A stretch of 64,000 nucleotides of DNA from Maritimibacter sp. (lineage in GTDB: Bacteria; Pseudomonadota; Alphaproteobacteria; Rhodobacterales; Rhodobacteraceae), in contig NZVC01000029.1 of the NCBI GenBank assembly GCA_002701395.1, positions 1 to 64,000 on the forward strand, given 5' to 3'. Of this stretch, positions 20,032-30,631 are shown one piece after another. The notes beneath the pieces were generated by a model. That model saw only the letters and a program-made list of their open reading frames with translations. It had not been told where the DNA came from and did no database searches. A program made the position numbers and the translations under genes. Position 1 is the first letter of the stretch. Each line of letters opens with the position of its first letter.

Positions 20032-22230
20032 TCAAACGGCGGGAAGCTGGTCCAGATAGCGGTCCAGCGTCACCGGATAGTCGCGAATGCGTACCCCGGT
20101 CGCGTTGTGAACGGCATTCGCAATCGCCGCCGCCACACCGCACAGGCCAAGCTCGCCGACACCTTTCGCCTTCAGGGGCGACGAAACGGCGTCCAGTGTA
20201 TCAAGGAAGATGACCTCTTGCTCGGGGATGTCGGCGTGAACCGGCACCTCATAGCCCGCAAGGTCATGCGCCGGAAAATATCCGCGGGCATGGTCGACGG
20301 CGGCGTCTTCCATCATCGCCGCGCCGACGCCCATGACCATGCCGCCGATCACCTGACTGCGCGCCGTGATCGGGTTCAGGATGCGGCCAGAGTCACAGGC
20401 GGCCAGCATGCGGCGCAGACGGATCTCGCCCGTCAGAGCGTGCACGCCAAGCTCGACGAAATGCGCGCCGAAGGTCGAAACGACCTGTTCGTCGCGGAAG
20501 TCGCCGAAGGCGATGCTGTCCTCGACCACGATCTCGCCGTCGGTGGCCAGTTCGGCAAGCGTCGTCTGCTTGTCGCCGGTCGTAACGCCGCCATTGGCGA
20601 AGGTCAGCGTTTCGACATCGTTCACGCCCATGCGGCTTGCGATCTCTTCGCGCAGGGCGACGCAAGCGGCGTAGACCCCCGCCGTCGACGACGCGGCACC
20701 CCACTGGCCGCCGGACCCGGCGGACACGGGGAAGTCACTGTCGCCCAGCCGCACCTCGACGCTGTCCAGCGGCAGGCCCATCGTCTCGGCTGCCGTCTGG
20801 GCAAGGATGGTGTAGCTGCCGGTGCCGATGTCGGTCATGTCGGTCTCGACGATCAGCATGCCCGAGGGTTGCAGCCGCAGCCGCGCCCCCGACGCCATCA
20901 CCGGTCCGCCGCGATACGCGCCCGCGACACCGTGGCCGATCAGCCAGTCGCCATCGCGCGTCGCACCGGGGGCGGTGTTGCGGTCGGCCCAGCCGAACGC
21001 GTCGGCGCCGGTGCGCAGGGCCTCGACGAAATGCCGCTCCGAGAACGGCGTATCCGGGTTTTCCGGGTCCACTTGGGTGTCGTTGATCGCGCGGAACTCC
21101 ACCGGGTCCATGCCCAGCTCTGCCGCCATCTCGTCCATCGCGATTTCCAGCCCCATCAGCCCCGCAGCCTCGCCCGGCGCGCGCATCGCGTTCGCCTCGG
21201 GCAGGTGCATCTCGGCAAGGTGCGTCACGATCAGCCGGTTGTCGCCCGCATAGAACTGGCGGGTTTGCGCGGTGGCGTTCTCGCCGGTGCCGCCGGGCAG
21301 CGTGTTCGAGATCGCCTCGTGCGAGATCGCGGTGATGCGCCCGTCGCGGGTGGTGCCGATCCGGATACGCTGGATCGTCATCGCGCGGTGCGTGGTGTTG
21401 TTCATCACCATCGGACGGGGCAGGGTGACCTTGACCGGCTGCCCCAACTTGCGGGCCGCCAGCGCCGCCATCACGGCATCCGCGCGCAGGAACAGCTTCG
21501 CGCCGAAGCCGCCGCCGATGTACGGGCTGTCGACGCGGACGTCGTCCTCGTCAATCTCCAGCGTCGTGGCAAGCGAGGCTTTGTTCCACGCGATCATCTG
21601 GTTCGAGGTCCAGACGTTCAGCTTGCCATCACGCCATTCCGCAACGGATGCGTGCGGCTCCATCATCGCGTGGCTGTGGGCGGCGGTGCGGTATTCGCGG
21701 TCCAGCGTAACCTCGGCCTCGGCGAAGGCGCCTTCGAAATCGCCGGTGCGGTTGTCGGGGTCCGAATAGTCGCCCTGTTGTTCGGCCCAAGCGGCCTCTA
21801 GGTCGAAGCTGCCCTCGGTGACGTCATAGTCCACCTCGATCAGCGCCGCGGCGGCGCGGGCCTGTTCGAACGTCTCGGCGACGACGACTGCGATGGCCTG
21901 ATGATAGTGCCAGATCTCGTCCCCACCGAACAGCGGCGCGACGTTCATGTCGGGCTTCGGCATGTCTGGGTGGTCCAGCGTGCTGACGATGTCTATCACG
22001 CCGGGGGCGGCCATCGCCGCCTCGGTCCGCATCGCGGTGACGCGCCCGTGGGCGATGGTCGAGCCGACGGGATAGCCCACCAGTTGCTTCCCTTCGGTGA
22101 CGTCGTGGCGTTCATAGGCATAGGGCGCCTGGCCCGACACTTTCAGCGGACCATCGACGCGGGTTTGTTTCTTGCCGACGACCGTCGCGCTATCGAACAG
22201 GTTGGTGCCTGCGGGTTCGTTGAACTGCAT
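20032..22230 (-). CDS. paoC: Molybdenum hydroxylase large subunit (PaoC/YagR-like, xanthine oxidase family)
   Basis: 732-aa Moco-binding subunit of a periplasmic aldehyde or xanthine dehydrogenase-type enzyme. Visible signatures are VVGKKQTRVDGPLKVSGQAPYAYE at the start (20-residue core), PYIGGGFGAKLFLRADA, AMRAPGEAAGLMGLEIAMDE, and the catalytic Glu in KGVGELGLCGVAAA at about residue 690. The domain order is that of E. coli PaoC. Its ATG lies 1 nt after the stop of the FAD subunit. The substrate is probably an aromatic or other aldehyde by analogy, but is not proven. Confidence 0.9.
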   Translation of the reverse strand: MQFNEPAGTNLFDSATVVGKKQTRVDGPLKVSGQAPYAYERHDVTEGKQLVGYPVGSTIAHGRVTAMRTEAAMAAPGVIDIVSTLDHPDMPKPDMNVAPLFGGDEIWHYHQAIAVVVAETFEQARAAAALIEVDYDVTEGSFDLEAAWAEQQGDYSDPDNRTGDFEGAFAEAEVTLDREYRTAAHSHAMMEPHASVAEWRDGKLNVWTSNQMIAWNKASLATTLEIDEDDVRVDSPYIGGGFGAKLFLRADAVMAALAARKLGQPVKVTLPRPMVMNNTTHRAMTIQRIRIGTTRDGRITAISHEAISNTLPGGTGENATAQTRQFYAGDNRLIVTHLAEMHLPEANAMRAPGEAAGLMGLEIAMDEMAAELGMDPVEFRAINDTQVDPENPDTPFSERHFVEALRTGADAFGWADRNTAPGATRDGDWLIGHGVAGAYRGGPVMASGARLRLQPSGMLIVETDMTDIGTGSYTILAQTAAETMGLPLDSVEVRLGDSDFPVSAGSGGQWGAASSTAGVYAACVALREEIASRMGVNDVETLTFANGGVTTGDKQTTLAELATDGEIVVEDSIAFGDFRDEQVVSTFGAHFVELGVHALTGEIRLRRMLAACDSGRILNPITARSQVIGGMVMGVGAAMMEDAAVDHARGYFPAHDLAGYEVPVHADIPEQEVIFLDTLDAVSSPLKAKGVGELGLCGVAAAIANAVHNATGVRIRDYPVTLDRYLDQLPAV

Positions 22231-22231
22231 C

Positions 22232-23182
22232 TCAGGCCTCCTTCAGCATGGCGGCGAGCGTGCGCTCTGCCAGGGTGATCTTGAACGCGTTTTCCTCGGT
22301 CGGGCGCGCCCCGTCGAGCAGGCGGGCCATCACGGCAGACGCGCCGTTCGGCAACTCTGCATCGGCCTCGGTCGACCGCCACGGTTTGGGCGCGACACCG
22401 CCAAGGGCCACGCGTCCGGTGCCGTCCGGCTGGCGGATCAGCGCGACCGAAACCAGCGCGAAGGCGTAGGACGCGCGGTCGCGGACCTTGTGATAGGCAT
22501 GCGTGCCGCCGACCGGAGCGGGCAGGGTGACATGGGTGATCAGCTCGCCCGGCATCAGCGCCGTCTCGTCTTCCGGCGTGTCGCCGGGCAGGCGGTGGAA
22601 GTCTTCCAGCGCGATGCGGCGTGTCATGCCTGTTGGCGTCACGGTTTCGACCACCGCGTCCAGCGCCCGCATGGCAACGGCCATGTCGGACGGGTGCGTG
22701 GCGATGCAGGCGTCCGAGGTGCCGATGACGCCAAGCTGGCGGCTGAAGGCGCCCTCGGTCAGCGCGGCACAGCCCGAACCAGGCGCGCGCTTGTTGCAGG
22801 GCTGGGCGGTGTCATAGAAGTACGGGCACCGCGTGCGCTGCAGCAGGTTGCCGCCGGTCGTCGCCTTGTTGCGCAACTGGCCCGACGCGCCCGCCGCGAT
22901 GGCGCGGGTCAGCACGCCATAGTCGCGGCGAATGCGCGTGTCGGCCGACAGGGCGGTGTTGGTCACCAGCGTGCCGATACGCAGGCCGCCGTCGTCGGTC
23001 TCGGTGATCTCGTCCAGCCCAAGGCCGTTGACGTCGATCAGGTGGACCGGGGTCTCGATCTCTAGCTTCATCAGGTCCAGCAGGTTGGTCCCGCCAGCGA
23101 TGAACTTGGCGCCGGTCACCTCGGCCGCGCGCGCGGCGGCGTCGGCGGCGTCTGTCGCGCGTTCGTAGCTGAACTGTCTCAT
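22232..23182 (-). CDS. paoB: FAD-binding subunit of the molybdenum hydroxylase (PaoB/YagS-like)
   Basis: 316 aa from ATG at 23182, which overlaps the stop of the iron-sulphur subunit (ATGA). The FAD-binding motif is [33 protein letters not shown] followed by [10 protein letters not shown] gives the extra cysteines that hold a [4Fe-4S] cluster in PaoB-type subunits. It carries electrons from the 2Fe-2S subunit onwards. The start and length agree with the family. Confidence 0.9.
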   Translation of the reverse strand: MRQFSYERATDAADAAARAAEVTGAKFIAGGTNLLDLMKLEIETPVHLIDVNGLGLDEITETDDGGLRIGTLVTNTALSADTRIRRDYGVLTRAIAAGASGQLRNKATTGGNLLQRTRCPYFYDTAQPCNKRAPGSGCAALTEGAFSRQLGVIGTSDACIATHPSDMAVAMRALDAVVETVTPTGMTRRIALEDFHRLPGDTPEDETALMPGELITHVTLPAPVGGTHAYHKVRDRASYAFALVSVALIRQPDGTGRVALGGVAPKPWRSTEADAELPNGASAVMARLLDGARPTEENAFKITLAERTLAAMLKEA

Positions 23183-23823
23183 GCGCTTTCCTCCGCGACC
23201 TGAGTGATGGCGGCGAGGATGTTGGCATAGGCCCCGCAGCGGCAGATGTTGCCCGACATCCGTTCGCGGATCTCGGTGTCGGTGATCGCGATCTCGGCGG
23301 TCAGGTCGCCGGTGACGTGGCTGGGAATGCCGGCGCGGATCTCTTCGATCACGGCGCGGGCGGACTGGATCTGCCCGGGCGTGCAATAGCCGCACTGGAA
23401 ACCGTCGTTTTCGACAAAGGCAGCCTGCATCGGATCAAGATTCTCGGGCGTGCCGATCCCCTCGATCGTTTCGATCTCGTCGCCGTCATGCATCACGGCA
23501 AGCGACAGGCAGCTGTTCACGCGTGCGCCGTTGACGGTGCAGGTGCAGGCGCCGCACTGGCCGTGGTCGCAGCCCTTCTTGGTGCCGGTCAGCTGCAGGT
23601 GCTCGCGCAACGCGTCCAACAGGGTGGTGCGGTTGTCGACGGTCACCTCGCGCTGTTCGCCGTTGACGGTAAGCTTGACTGTGCTGCTGTCGGGCCCGGC
23701 CGGGGTCGGCGCGGAACTGGTCTGGGCCGCGCCCGAACGCGGAAGACCGGCGGCCAGAGCGGTGGCGGTGGTGCCGGCAAGAAGCGTGCGGCGGCGCAGT
23801 TCGAAGTCGATGGGAGGAGACAT
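23179..23823 (-). CDS. paoA: 2Fe-2S subunit of the molybdenum hydroxylase with Tat signal (PaoA/YagT-like)
   Basis: 214 aa. The N-terminus [20 protein letters not shown] is a twin-arginine signal, so the assembled complex is exported folded. Two 2Fe-2S sites are seen: plant-ferredoxin type ([11 protein letters not shown]) and the helical domain ([11 protein letters not shown] with NICRCGAY). It is first gene of the three-gene unit. Expression probably starts in the gap 23824-24380. Confidence 0.92.
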   Translation of the reverse strand: MSPPIDFELRRRTLLAGTTATALAAGLPRSGAAQTSSAPTPAGPDSSTVKLTVNGEQREVTVDNRTTLLDALREHLQLTGTKKGCDHGQCGACTCTVNGARVNSCLSLAVMHDGDEIETIEGIGTPENLDPMQAAFVENDGFQCGYCTPGQIQSARAVIEEIRAGIPSHVTGDLTAEIAITDTEIRERMSGNICRCGAYANILAAITQVAEESA

Positions 23824-24380
23824 GGATCGTCCTATTGGCTGAGTTCACCGGCGAATCCCGGCGGCAATGGCTGTGCGGGCGACCTGTCCGGTTCTGCGCG
23901 CGGTCGGCGGCGTGAGACAGGTCGGTAGGGCCGGGCCCGTGGCCCGCGCTGTTACTGTGCGAACGTCACCCAAGCGGCTCGGGTTCCGACGCCTGACGCC
24001 GGATCACCTCTGACGAGGGACAGGGGCGCTTGGCGGTCCAAGCCGGAAGACCCGGCAGGGCGTCCAACACAGTGCAGGTCATTATCGGATGTACGTCATG
24101 GGGTTGTCGGGCAAAGCTCATGTCCACTTGCAGTTCTGGATCGGCGGCGCGGATCGTCGGGATGTCGGCCCGTGCCGGTCCATCCCCGTGCCCGTCGGGA
24201 TACCCGGACAGGCCGCATGGATCGCAGCCAAAGCATCGCGCCGTTCCGTTTTGGTCATGAAAGCGAGGTAGCCGATCACCCCGCCGGGACTATCCCGGCT
24301 CAGCGTCTGACACACATGAAGAAGGCTCATCAGTGTGACGCGCGGTGGTGGGCCGAACGGGGGGAGCGTGGAAGGGGGGC
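23824..24380. other. 557-nt intergenic gap
   Basis: Lies between the RpiR gene and paoA. Short open frames exist on both strands (for example 24118-24330 minus, 70 aa; 24030-24260 plus, 76 aa), but they lack ribosome sites and protein-like composition. It should carry the pao promoter near 23824-23950. I see no clear hairpin, repeat or RNA gene. Confidence 0.5.
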
Positions 24381-25250
24381 TCAGTACGGTGCCAGCCGCT
24401 CGCGCATGTCGCGGAACTCGGCCAGGGCGCGCATGGTGCGACCGTCGTCGATGGTTGCGAGGTCCAGGACCACGGTGTTCGTCACCGTCATCGGCACCAC
24501 GAGGCTTTGCGACTCGCCCGCCTCGCCGCGCGACACCGCGATGTGGCAGTCGGGGGCAGGGTCCAGCGCGGCGCCGCGTTTGTCGGTCAGCGCCAGCGTC
24601 GTCGCACCGCGCGCGGCGGCGACCTGCATGATCCGCGCAACCGCGGCCGGCACCTTGCGGAAGTTGACCAGCCACAGCACGTCGTCGCAGGTCATGTCCG
24701 CCACCTGTTCCAGCCACTGATGCTGCATCAGCGACAGGTCGACCGCGTCATAGCCCGACCGGCGTAACCGCAGCGCAACAAGGTGGCAAAGCGTGGCGGC
24801 ATGGCTCTGGCCGAACAGGAAGACCCGCCGCGCGCCCAGCAGCGCCGTGGAAAACCCCCGGATGTCGGCGTCGGTCACGCTGGCGCGCAGGGTTTCCAGC
24901 GCGGAAATCTCGCTGTCCAGAACCGAAGCCAACAGCCCGCCTTCGCCCGCCTTGGCCAATCGGGCGGCAATACGGGCGGTGGGGTCCTCGAACTCGCCGT
25001 TGCCCTCGACCAGCCGCTGCTGAAGGAAGGCGCGGAACTCGGGGTAACCGCCGAACCCCAGCCGACGCGCCAGCCGCACCGCCGAGGCGGGATGCACCCC
25101 GGCGCGAAAGCTGACCTCTTTGCCGTTCTCCATCGCCGCGCGGATCGGGTCGCGGACCATCACGTCGAGGATACGGGTGTCCGCCTCGGTCAACTGGTCC
25201 GAATGGCGGGTGATGAGGTCGTTCAGGAACGTGGTGTCGTGGCTTTGCAT
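24381..25250 (-). CDS. RpiR/MurR-family transcriptional regulator
   Basis: 289 aa with an N-terminal HTH_6 domain (ASAVRLARRLGFGGYPEFRA) and a C-terminal SIS sugar-phosphate-binding domain (about residues 125-260, RRVFLFGQSHAATLCHLVAL). It lies 54 nt downstream of the ABC ATPase on the same strand, at the 3' end of the ugp-like operon, and is the likely regulator of that operon in response to a phosphorylated metabolite. Confidence 0.88.
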   Translation of the reverse strand: MQSHDTTFLNDLITRHSDQLTEADTRILDVMVRDPIRAAMENGKEVSFRAGVHPASAVRLARRLGFGGYPEFRAFLQQRLVEGNGEFEDPTARIAARLAKAGEGGLLASVLDSEISALETLRASVTDADIRGFSTALLGARRVFLFGQSHAATLCHLVALRLRRSGYDAVDLSLMQHQWLEQVADMTCDDVLWLVNFRKVPAAVARIMQVAAARGATTLALTDKRGAALDPAPDCHIAVSRGEAGESQSLVVPMTVTNTVVLDLATIDDGRTMRALAEFRDMRERLAPY

Positions 25251-25304
25251 CGGCGCAATGGTCTCTTGAACGGGCCGTGTGGTCCAGTCCGGCGGCGCAC
25301 CGCG

Positions 25305-26323
<1,019 letters not shown>

Positions 26324-26327
<4 letters not shown>

Positions 26328-27091
26328 GCTGCGGTCTCCGTGTGGAACGCATCGCGGCGGGCGATGGCAAGGCTGGGGCGGTCGGTGGTGAACACCTTGG
26401 CGCCCAGCCGCAAGGCGTGGTCGATCTGGTCCGCCGTGTGGGCGGCCCAACAGCCGAATTCCAGCCCCGCGCCCCGGATGTGATCGCGCAGCGTTTCGGT
26501 TGCGGTGTCGACGTTGACGCCGATTTCAGGGATGCCGTGCGCCTTGGCCAGCTCTGCCACGGCGCTGGCGCCAAGCTGGGTCAGGACCGGCGGGCTGACC
26601 AGCCACAACAGCGGACGGTCGGTGAGGTCGCGCAGTTCGTCCAGCGTGGGCACAAGGAACGACGTGAAGCCGGTCTTCGCCAGCATTCCGCAGCGGTCGA
26701 TCTCGGCCACGACGCGGTGGGCGAAATCGGCATAGGCCACGCCGCCCGGTCCCGGCTTGATCTCGCAGCGCAGGGTGACGTTGCTGTCCTTGTAGATGTC
26801 GCACAGCTCTGCCAGCGAGATCGGGTGCTGCCCGCCGGAATAGTCGATGGTGGCGGCGCGCACGGCGGCCTCGGTCAGGTCGCGGATCGCGCCGGTGCCG
26901 TCTGTGGTGCGGTCCAGCGTGGCGTCGTGATGCACCATGATCGCGCCGTCGGCAGTGGGGTGGACGTCGAACTCGACCTCGTCCACGGGCATCGCGGCGG
27001 TGGTGCGGAAGCCGTGCGGCGTGCTGTCGCCGAATTCCAGCGTGCCGCCCCGGTGCGAGGCGATGCGGGTGCGGGGGGGAAGATCAGTCAT
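26324..27091 (-). CDS. ugpQ: Glycerophosphodiester phosphodiesterase (UgpQ-like)
   Basis: 255-aa GDPD-family enzyme that hydrolyses glycerophosphodiesters to glycerol-3-phosphate and an alcohol. Catalytic signatures are IASHRGG near the N-terminus, VEFDVHPTADG and HHDATLDRTTDGTG, followed by LRCEIKPGPGG. No signal peptide is seen, so it acts in the cytosol on imported substrate, as E. coli UgpQ does. It overlaps ugpC by 4 nt, and a 109-nt gap separates it from the ugpE-like permease. Confidence 0.9.
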
Positions 27092-27200
27092 CGTGCGTGC
27101 TTCTTCTTGGACATTCTTGCTTGGGATTGGCAGCGCCGCCTCATGGGGGGCAGGCCGGCGCTGTACGGCGTGCCGCCGTGCGGTGCGTCATGGGCAAGGT

Positions 27201-28025
27201 TCATTTCACCGCCCCCATCGTGATGCCGCGCACAAGGTGGCGTTCGACCAGCACGAAGCCCACCAGCACCGGCAGGATGGTGATGGTCGACGCCGCCATC
27301 ACCAGCGGCCAGTCGATCACGTCCTCGCCCGGGTTCACGCGGTACAGCCGCGCCAGCCCGATCTGCAGGGTGTAAAGGTCGCTTTCGCTGATCGCGACGA
27401 GCGGCCAGATGTAGTTGTTCCACTCGGCGATGAACAACTGCAGCCCCATCGAGAAGATCGCCGGTTTCGAGATCGGCACGATCACCCGCCACAGCACCTT
27501 GAGCGGTGTCGCGCCGTCCATATACGCCGCCTCGTCCAGCGCACGGGGGATGCCGCGGATGTACTGGCGCAGGAAGAACGCGGCGAAGCCCGACGAGATC
27601 GCGGGCAGGATCAGCCCCGCGTAGCTGTCCAACAGCCCGGCGCGGGCCAAGGTCAAGTAGTTCGGGATCAGCGTGATGTGGCTGGGGATCATCAGCGTCG
27701 CCACCACCGCGCCGAACATCAGGTTGCCGCCCCGGAACTCGAACCGGGCAAAGGCGAAGGCTGCCATCGTGGCGAACGAGATGCCCAGCAGCGTCACGAT
27801 GCCCGACACGATCACCGAGTTCAGCAGGTAGCGGGCGAAGTTATACTGCCCGATCGCCACGTCATAGTTGCGCAACGTGAACTCGACCCCGCCGGAGTAA
27901 TAGGCATCAGAGGTCTGGAAGCTCATCCAGATCGAATACAGCACCGGCGACAGGAAGATCACGGCGGCCAGCAGGGTCAGGCCGTTGATGATCCACAGCG
28001 CGCGGGCGGATGTTTCACGAGTCAT
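27201..28025 (-). CDS. ugpE: ABC transporter permease (UgpE-like)
   Basis: 274-aa inner-membrane permease with six predicted helices. The EAA loop that contacts the ATPase is DEAAYMDGATPLKVLWRVIV. The C-terminus LVRGITMGAVK is typical of MalG/UgpE-type subunits. Its start overlaps the end of the ugpA-like gene by 11 nt. Confidence 0.9.
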   Translation of the reverse strand: MTRETSARALWIINGLTLLAAVIFLSPVLYSIWMSFQTSDAYYSGGVEFTLRNYDVAIGQYNFARYLLNSVIVSGIVTLLGISFATMAAFAFARFEFRGGNLMFGAVVATLMIPSHITLIPNYLTLARAGLLDSYAGLILPAISSGFAAFFLRQYIRGIPRALDEAAYMDGATPLKVLWRVIVPISKPAIFSMGLQLFIAEWNNYIWPLVAISESDLYTLQIGLARLYRVNPGEDVIDWPLVMAASTITILPVLVGFVLVERHLVRGITMGAVK

Positions 28026-28884
28026 AGTGAACCCTCCGGCCGATCACGCGGGCCTTTACGACGGCCAGCGCGATCAGGAAAATGAACAGCAGCACGGCCA
28101 GCGCGGACCCGGTGCCGATGTCGAACAGGGTAAAGCCGACGCGGTACAGCATGTTGACGATCATGTCGGTCGCGCCCGCAGGCCCGCCGCGCGTCATCAC
28201 GTCGACGATGGTGAAGACCTGAAAGGCGTCGATCACCGAGATCACCAGCAGGAAATACGTGGTCGGCATCACCAGCGGGAAGGTCACGCGCCGGAACACG
28301 TGGAACCTGCCCCCGCCGTCCACCGCAGCCGCGTCATAGTATTCCATGGAAATGGCCTGAAGCCCGGCGGTGTAGATGATCACGTCATAGCCCAGCTGCT
28401 TCCACGTGTTCACGAAGATGATCACGTACAGCGCCAGTTGCGGGTCCTGCATCCACGGCACCTTGTCGAAGCCCAGCATCTGCAGGAAGCCGTTGATCGC
28501 GCCGTAATCGGTCGAGAACACCCAAGAGAACACGACCGCGATCGACACGGTCGAGGTGACGGCGGGCAGGAAGATCGCGCCGCGCGTGATGCGGGACACC
28601 GGCGTCTCGCGGATCAGGAAGGACGCCACCGCCAGCGCCAGCGCCAGCCGCAGCGGCACCGAGATCAGCGCGAAGACCGCGGTGACCTTCAGCGAGTTCC
28701 AGAAATCGCGCGAGCTGAGCAGCAGCCGGTAGTTGTCGAGCCCCACCCAGGGCTTGGTGGGCGACATGAAATCCCACTCGCGGAACGACAGGTTCACACT
28801 TTGCAGGATCGGGATGTAGGTGAAGACCGCCATGAAGCCGAGAAGCGGCAGCACGAACAGGTACGGGGTCAGTTTGCGAAGCAT
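28015..28884 (-). CDS. ugpA: ABC transporter permease (UgpA-like)
   Basis: 289 aa from ATG at 28884 (MLRKLTPYLFVLPLLGFMAV); an in-frame ATG at 28932 adds 16 residues without a better ribosome site. Six hydrophobic segments are seen, with an EAA-like loop EYYDAAAVDGGGRFHVFRRV. It pairs with the UgpE-like permease. The gene is separated from the binding-protein gene by a strong stem-loop. Confidence 0.88.
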   Translation of the reverse strand: MLRKLTPYLFVLPLLGFMAVFTYIPILQSVNLSFREWDFMSPTKPWVGLDNYRLLLSSRDFWNSLKVTAVFALISVPLRLALALAVASFLIRETPVSRITRGAIFLPAVTSTVSIAVVFSWVFSTDYGAINGFLQMLGFDKVPWMQDPQLALYVIIFVNTWKQLGYDVIIYTAGLQAISMEYYDAAAVDGGGRFHVFRRVTFPLVMPTTYFLLVISVIDAFQVFTIVDVMTRGGPAGATDMIVNMLYRVGFTLFDIGTGSALAVLLFIFLIALAVVKARVIGRRVHYDS

Positions 28885-28931
28885 GTCGGGAAATGTGCCT
28901 TGGGCGCAGGGTCCGTGGGACCGGACGGGCA

Positions 28932-28954
28932 AGGGGCCCCTTGGCGGGGCCCCT
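28932..28954 (-). terminator. Stem-loop between the binding-protein and permease genes
   Basis: Perfect 9-bp stem (AGGGGCCCC / GGGGCCCCT) with a 5-nt loop and no T-run. Such hairpins after binding-protein genes commonly protect the upstream mRNA, giving more binding protein than permease. Confidence 0.75.
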
Positions 28955-28974
28955 CACCGGTGGCTCGGACGGGC

Positions 28975-30234
28975 TTACTGGCCCATGCGGCCGGCTTCGT
29001 TGCGGGTGCGCTCGGCGAAGTCGGTCAGAACGTCCTCGACCTCGCGCTGACCCAGCGCCATCGCCTGCCACATGTCGTACTCGGTGGCACGCATCCAGGT
29101 CACGACCGGCGGGCGCGGACGGCCACGGGCGACGTCCAGCTGTTCGATCGACACGCGGATGCCCGGCTCGTTTTCCAGCGTCTCGGCGGCCAGCGGCTGC
29201 TCGGCGGTGTTGCGGTTGATCGGCATGTAGCCGGTGCCAGCAAACCAGATCGCGTTCGATTCCGCAGATGCCGCGAAGCTGATGAACTCATAGGCCGCGT
29301 CCTGCACTTCGGCGTCCGCCGTCGACAGGATGCCGATGCCAGCGCCGCCGATCGGCGCGGCGCAGACCTTGTTGCAGGGCAGCGGACGCACGATCAGGTC
29401 ATCGCCCAACGACGCCTTGGACTGACGGTAGTTGCCGGTCGAGTTCAGCATGATCCCGACATTGCCGGCAAAGAACGCATCACGGCCGGTCTTCTCGTCG
29501 GTGACGTTGTCGGCGGACGCGACGCCGTGGTCATGCACCAGCGACGCCATCCACTCGTAGGCCTCGATGGTGTTCGGCGCGTCGATCAGGATTTCGCCCG
29601 AGACGCTGTCGATCAGGTCGCTGTCGTTGTCCATGATCAGGCCCCAGCGCGCGAACTGGCCGGGTGCCGCGATGCCGTAGATGCCTTCGTCGCCCAGTTC
29701 GTCCTGGATCTGCTGCGCGGCGGCAAGGATCTCGTCGTAGGTGGTCAGCGGCGTGTCTTCCGACAGGCCTGCACGCTCGAAGATGTCCTTGTTGATGTAG
29801 GTCACCGGGGTCGAGCTGTTGAAGGGCACGATGTAGTTCTTGCCTTCGAAGACGCCGACCTCGCGGGCGAAGTCGAACAGTTCGTCCTTCAGCGGATCCG
29901 CTTCAAGATAGTCGGTCAGATCCATCAGCACGCCACGGTCGGCGAACAGGCCGTAGCGGGTGACTTCCATGATGACGGCATCGGGGCCACGGCCAGCGGG
30001 GATGGCGGCCTGCAGGCGGGCGACGATGTCGTTGTAGTTGCCGACATGCTCGGCTTCGATGGTGATGCCGGGGTTGGCCTCTTCGAAGTTGGCGATGATC
30101 TCGGCCAGCGCTTCGCCGGACGACCCGCCGAAGCTGTGCCAGAATTCGACGGTGACGTCAGCCGCCGCGAGAGAGGTCGAGCCAAGCAGGCCGACAAGGC
30201 CGAGCCCGGCGATACGGGTAAGTTTTCTGTCCAT
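28975..30234 (-). CDS. ugpB: Extracellular solute-binding protein (UgpB-like)
   Basis: 419-aa periplasmic binding protein. The start at 30234 (MDRKLTRIAGLGLVGLLGST) has AGGTGG upstream and gives a Sec signal peptide ending near LAAAD. The mature start VTVEFWHSFGGSSGEAL is typical of family 1 binding proteins, and the UgpB assignment rests on the ugpQ-like gene in the operon. Candidate ligands are glycerol-3-phosphate or glycerophosphodiesters; a sugar cannot be excluded. Confidence 0.88.
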   Translation of the reverse strand: MDRKLTRIAGLGLVGLLGSTSLAAADVTVEFWHSFGGSSGEALAEIIANFEEANPGITIEAEHVGNYNDIVARLQAAIPAGRGPDAVIMEVTRYGLFADRGVLMDLTDYLEADPLKDELFDFAREVGVFEGKNYIVPFNSSTPVTYINKDIFERAGLSEDTPLTTYDEILAAAQQIQDELGDEGIYGIAAPGQFARWGLIMDNDSDLIDSVSGEILIDAPNTIEAYEWMASLVHDHGVASADNVTDEKTGRDAFFAGNVGIMLNSTGNYRQSKASLGDDLIVRPLPCNKVCAAPIGGAGIGILSTADAEVQDAAYEFISFAASAESNAIWFAGTGYMPINRNTAEQPLAAETLENEPGIRVSIEQLDVARGRPRPPVVTWMRATEYDMWQAMALGQREVEDVLTDFAERTRNEAGRMGQ

Positions 30235-30631
30235 TGGGACCACCTTTTTGCAATTTGGGTTGCACGTTGTTCCGGTGGCCGGGATAGAGGCGGTATGTGA
30301 CGGGAAACCGAACGATATGTTAAGGTTTCTTGACGGTTTCGTCGTGTCGCACGTGCCGCGAGGTCAGGGCGGTCGGGGCGATGTCGGCTGAGATTGCAGC
30401 AGAGGGGACGGCGAAATTCCCGTTTCTGCAATGAAACTTGCAGTTCTCCACAGGTTGGTTTTCCCCAGTTTTCTTTCGTCCGATTTGGCTGCGCGAAACT
30501 ACATGAGTCTGGTTCGGTGAAACCGTATCATGGCGACGCCTATCGGGAGGGGCCGCCGCGTGCATGCGCCTCCTTGCCTCGGAGGTCGGCGGCGGAGCGT
30601 CTACAGCTCCAACGCCCCCAAGGGACTTTCG
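30235..30631. promoter_or_regulatory. 397-nt gap: ugp-like promoter region and tad operon end
   Basis: Contains an inverted repeat TGCAA-N6-TTGCA at 30249-30264, about 15 nt before the ugpB start and overlapping the leader; it is a candidate operator or translational element. Lower GC between 30290 and 30520 fits promoter DNA. A weak CCTCC/GGAGG stem near 30570-30590 could help end the tad transcript. I find no convincing gene here. Confidence 0.35.

Noticed and set aside
20029-21801. 590-aa plus-strand open frame opposite paoC
   Set aside because: Shadow of the molybdenum subunit; His/Arg-rich without domain signatures.
24118-24330. Possible 70-aa minus-strand gene
   Set aside because: No ribosome site, no motif and no recognised family; left as unexplained intergenic DNA.
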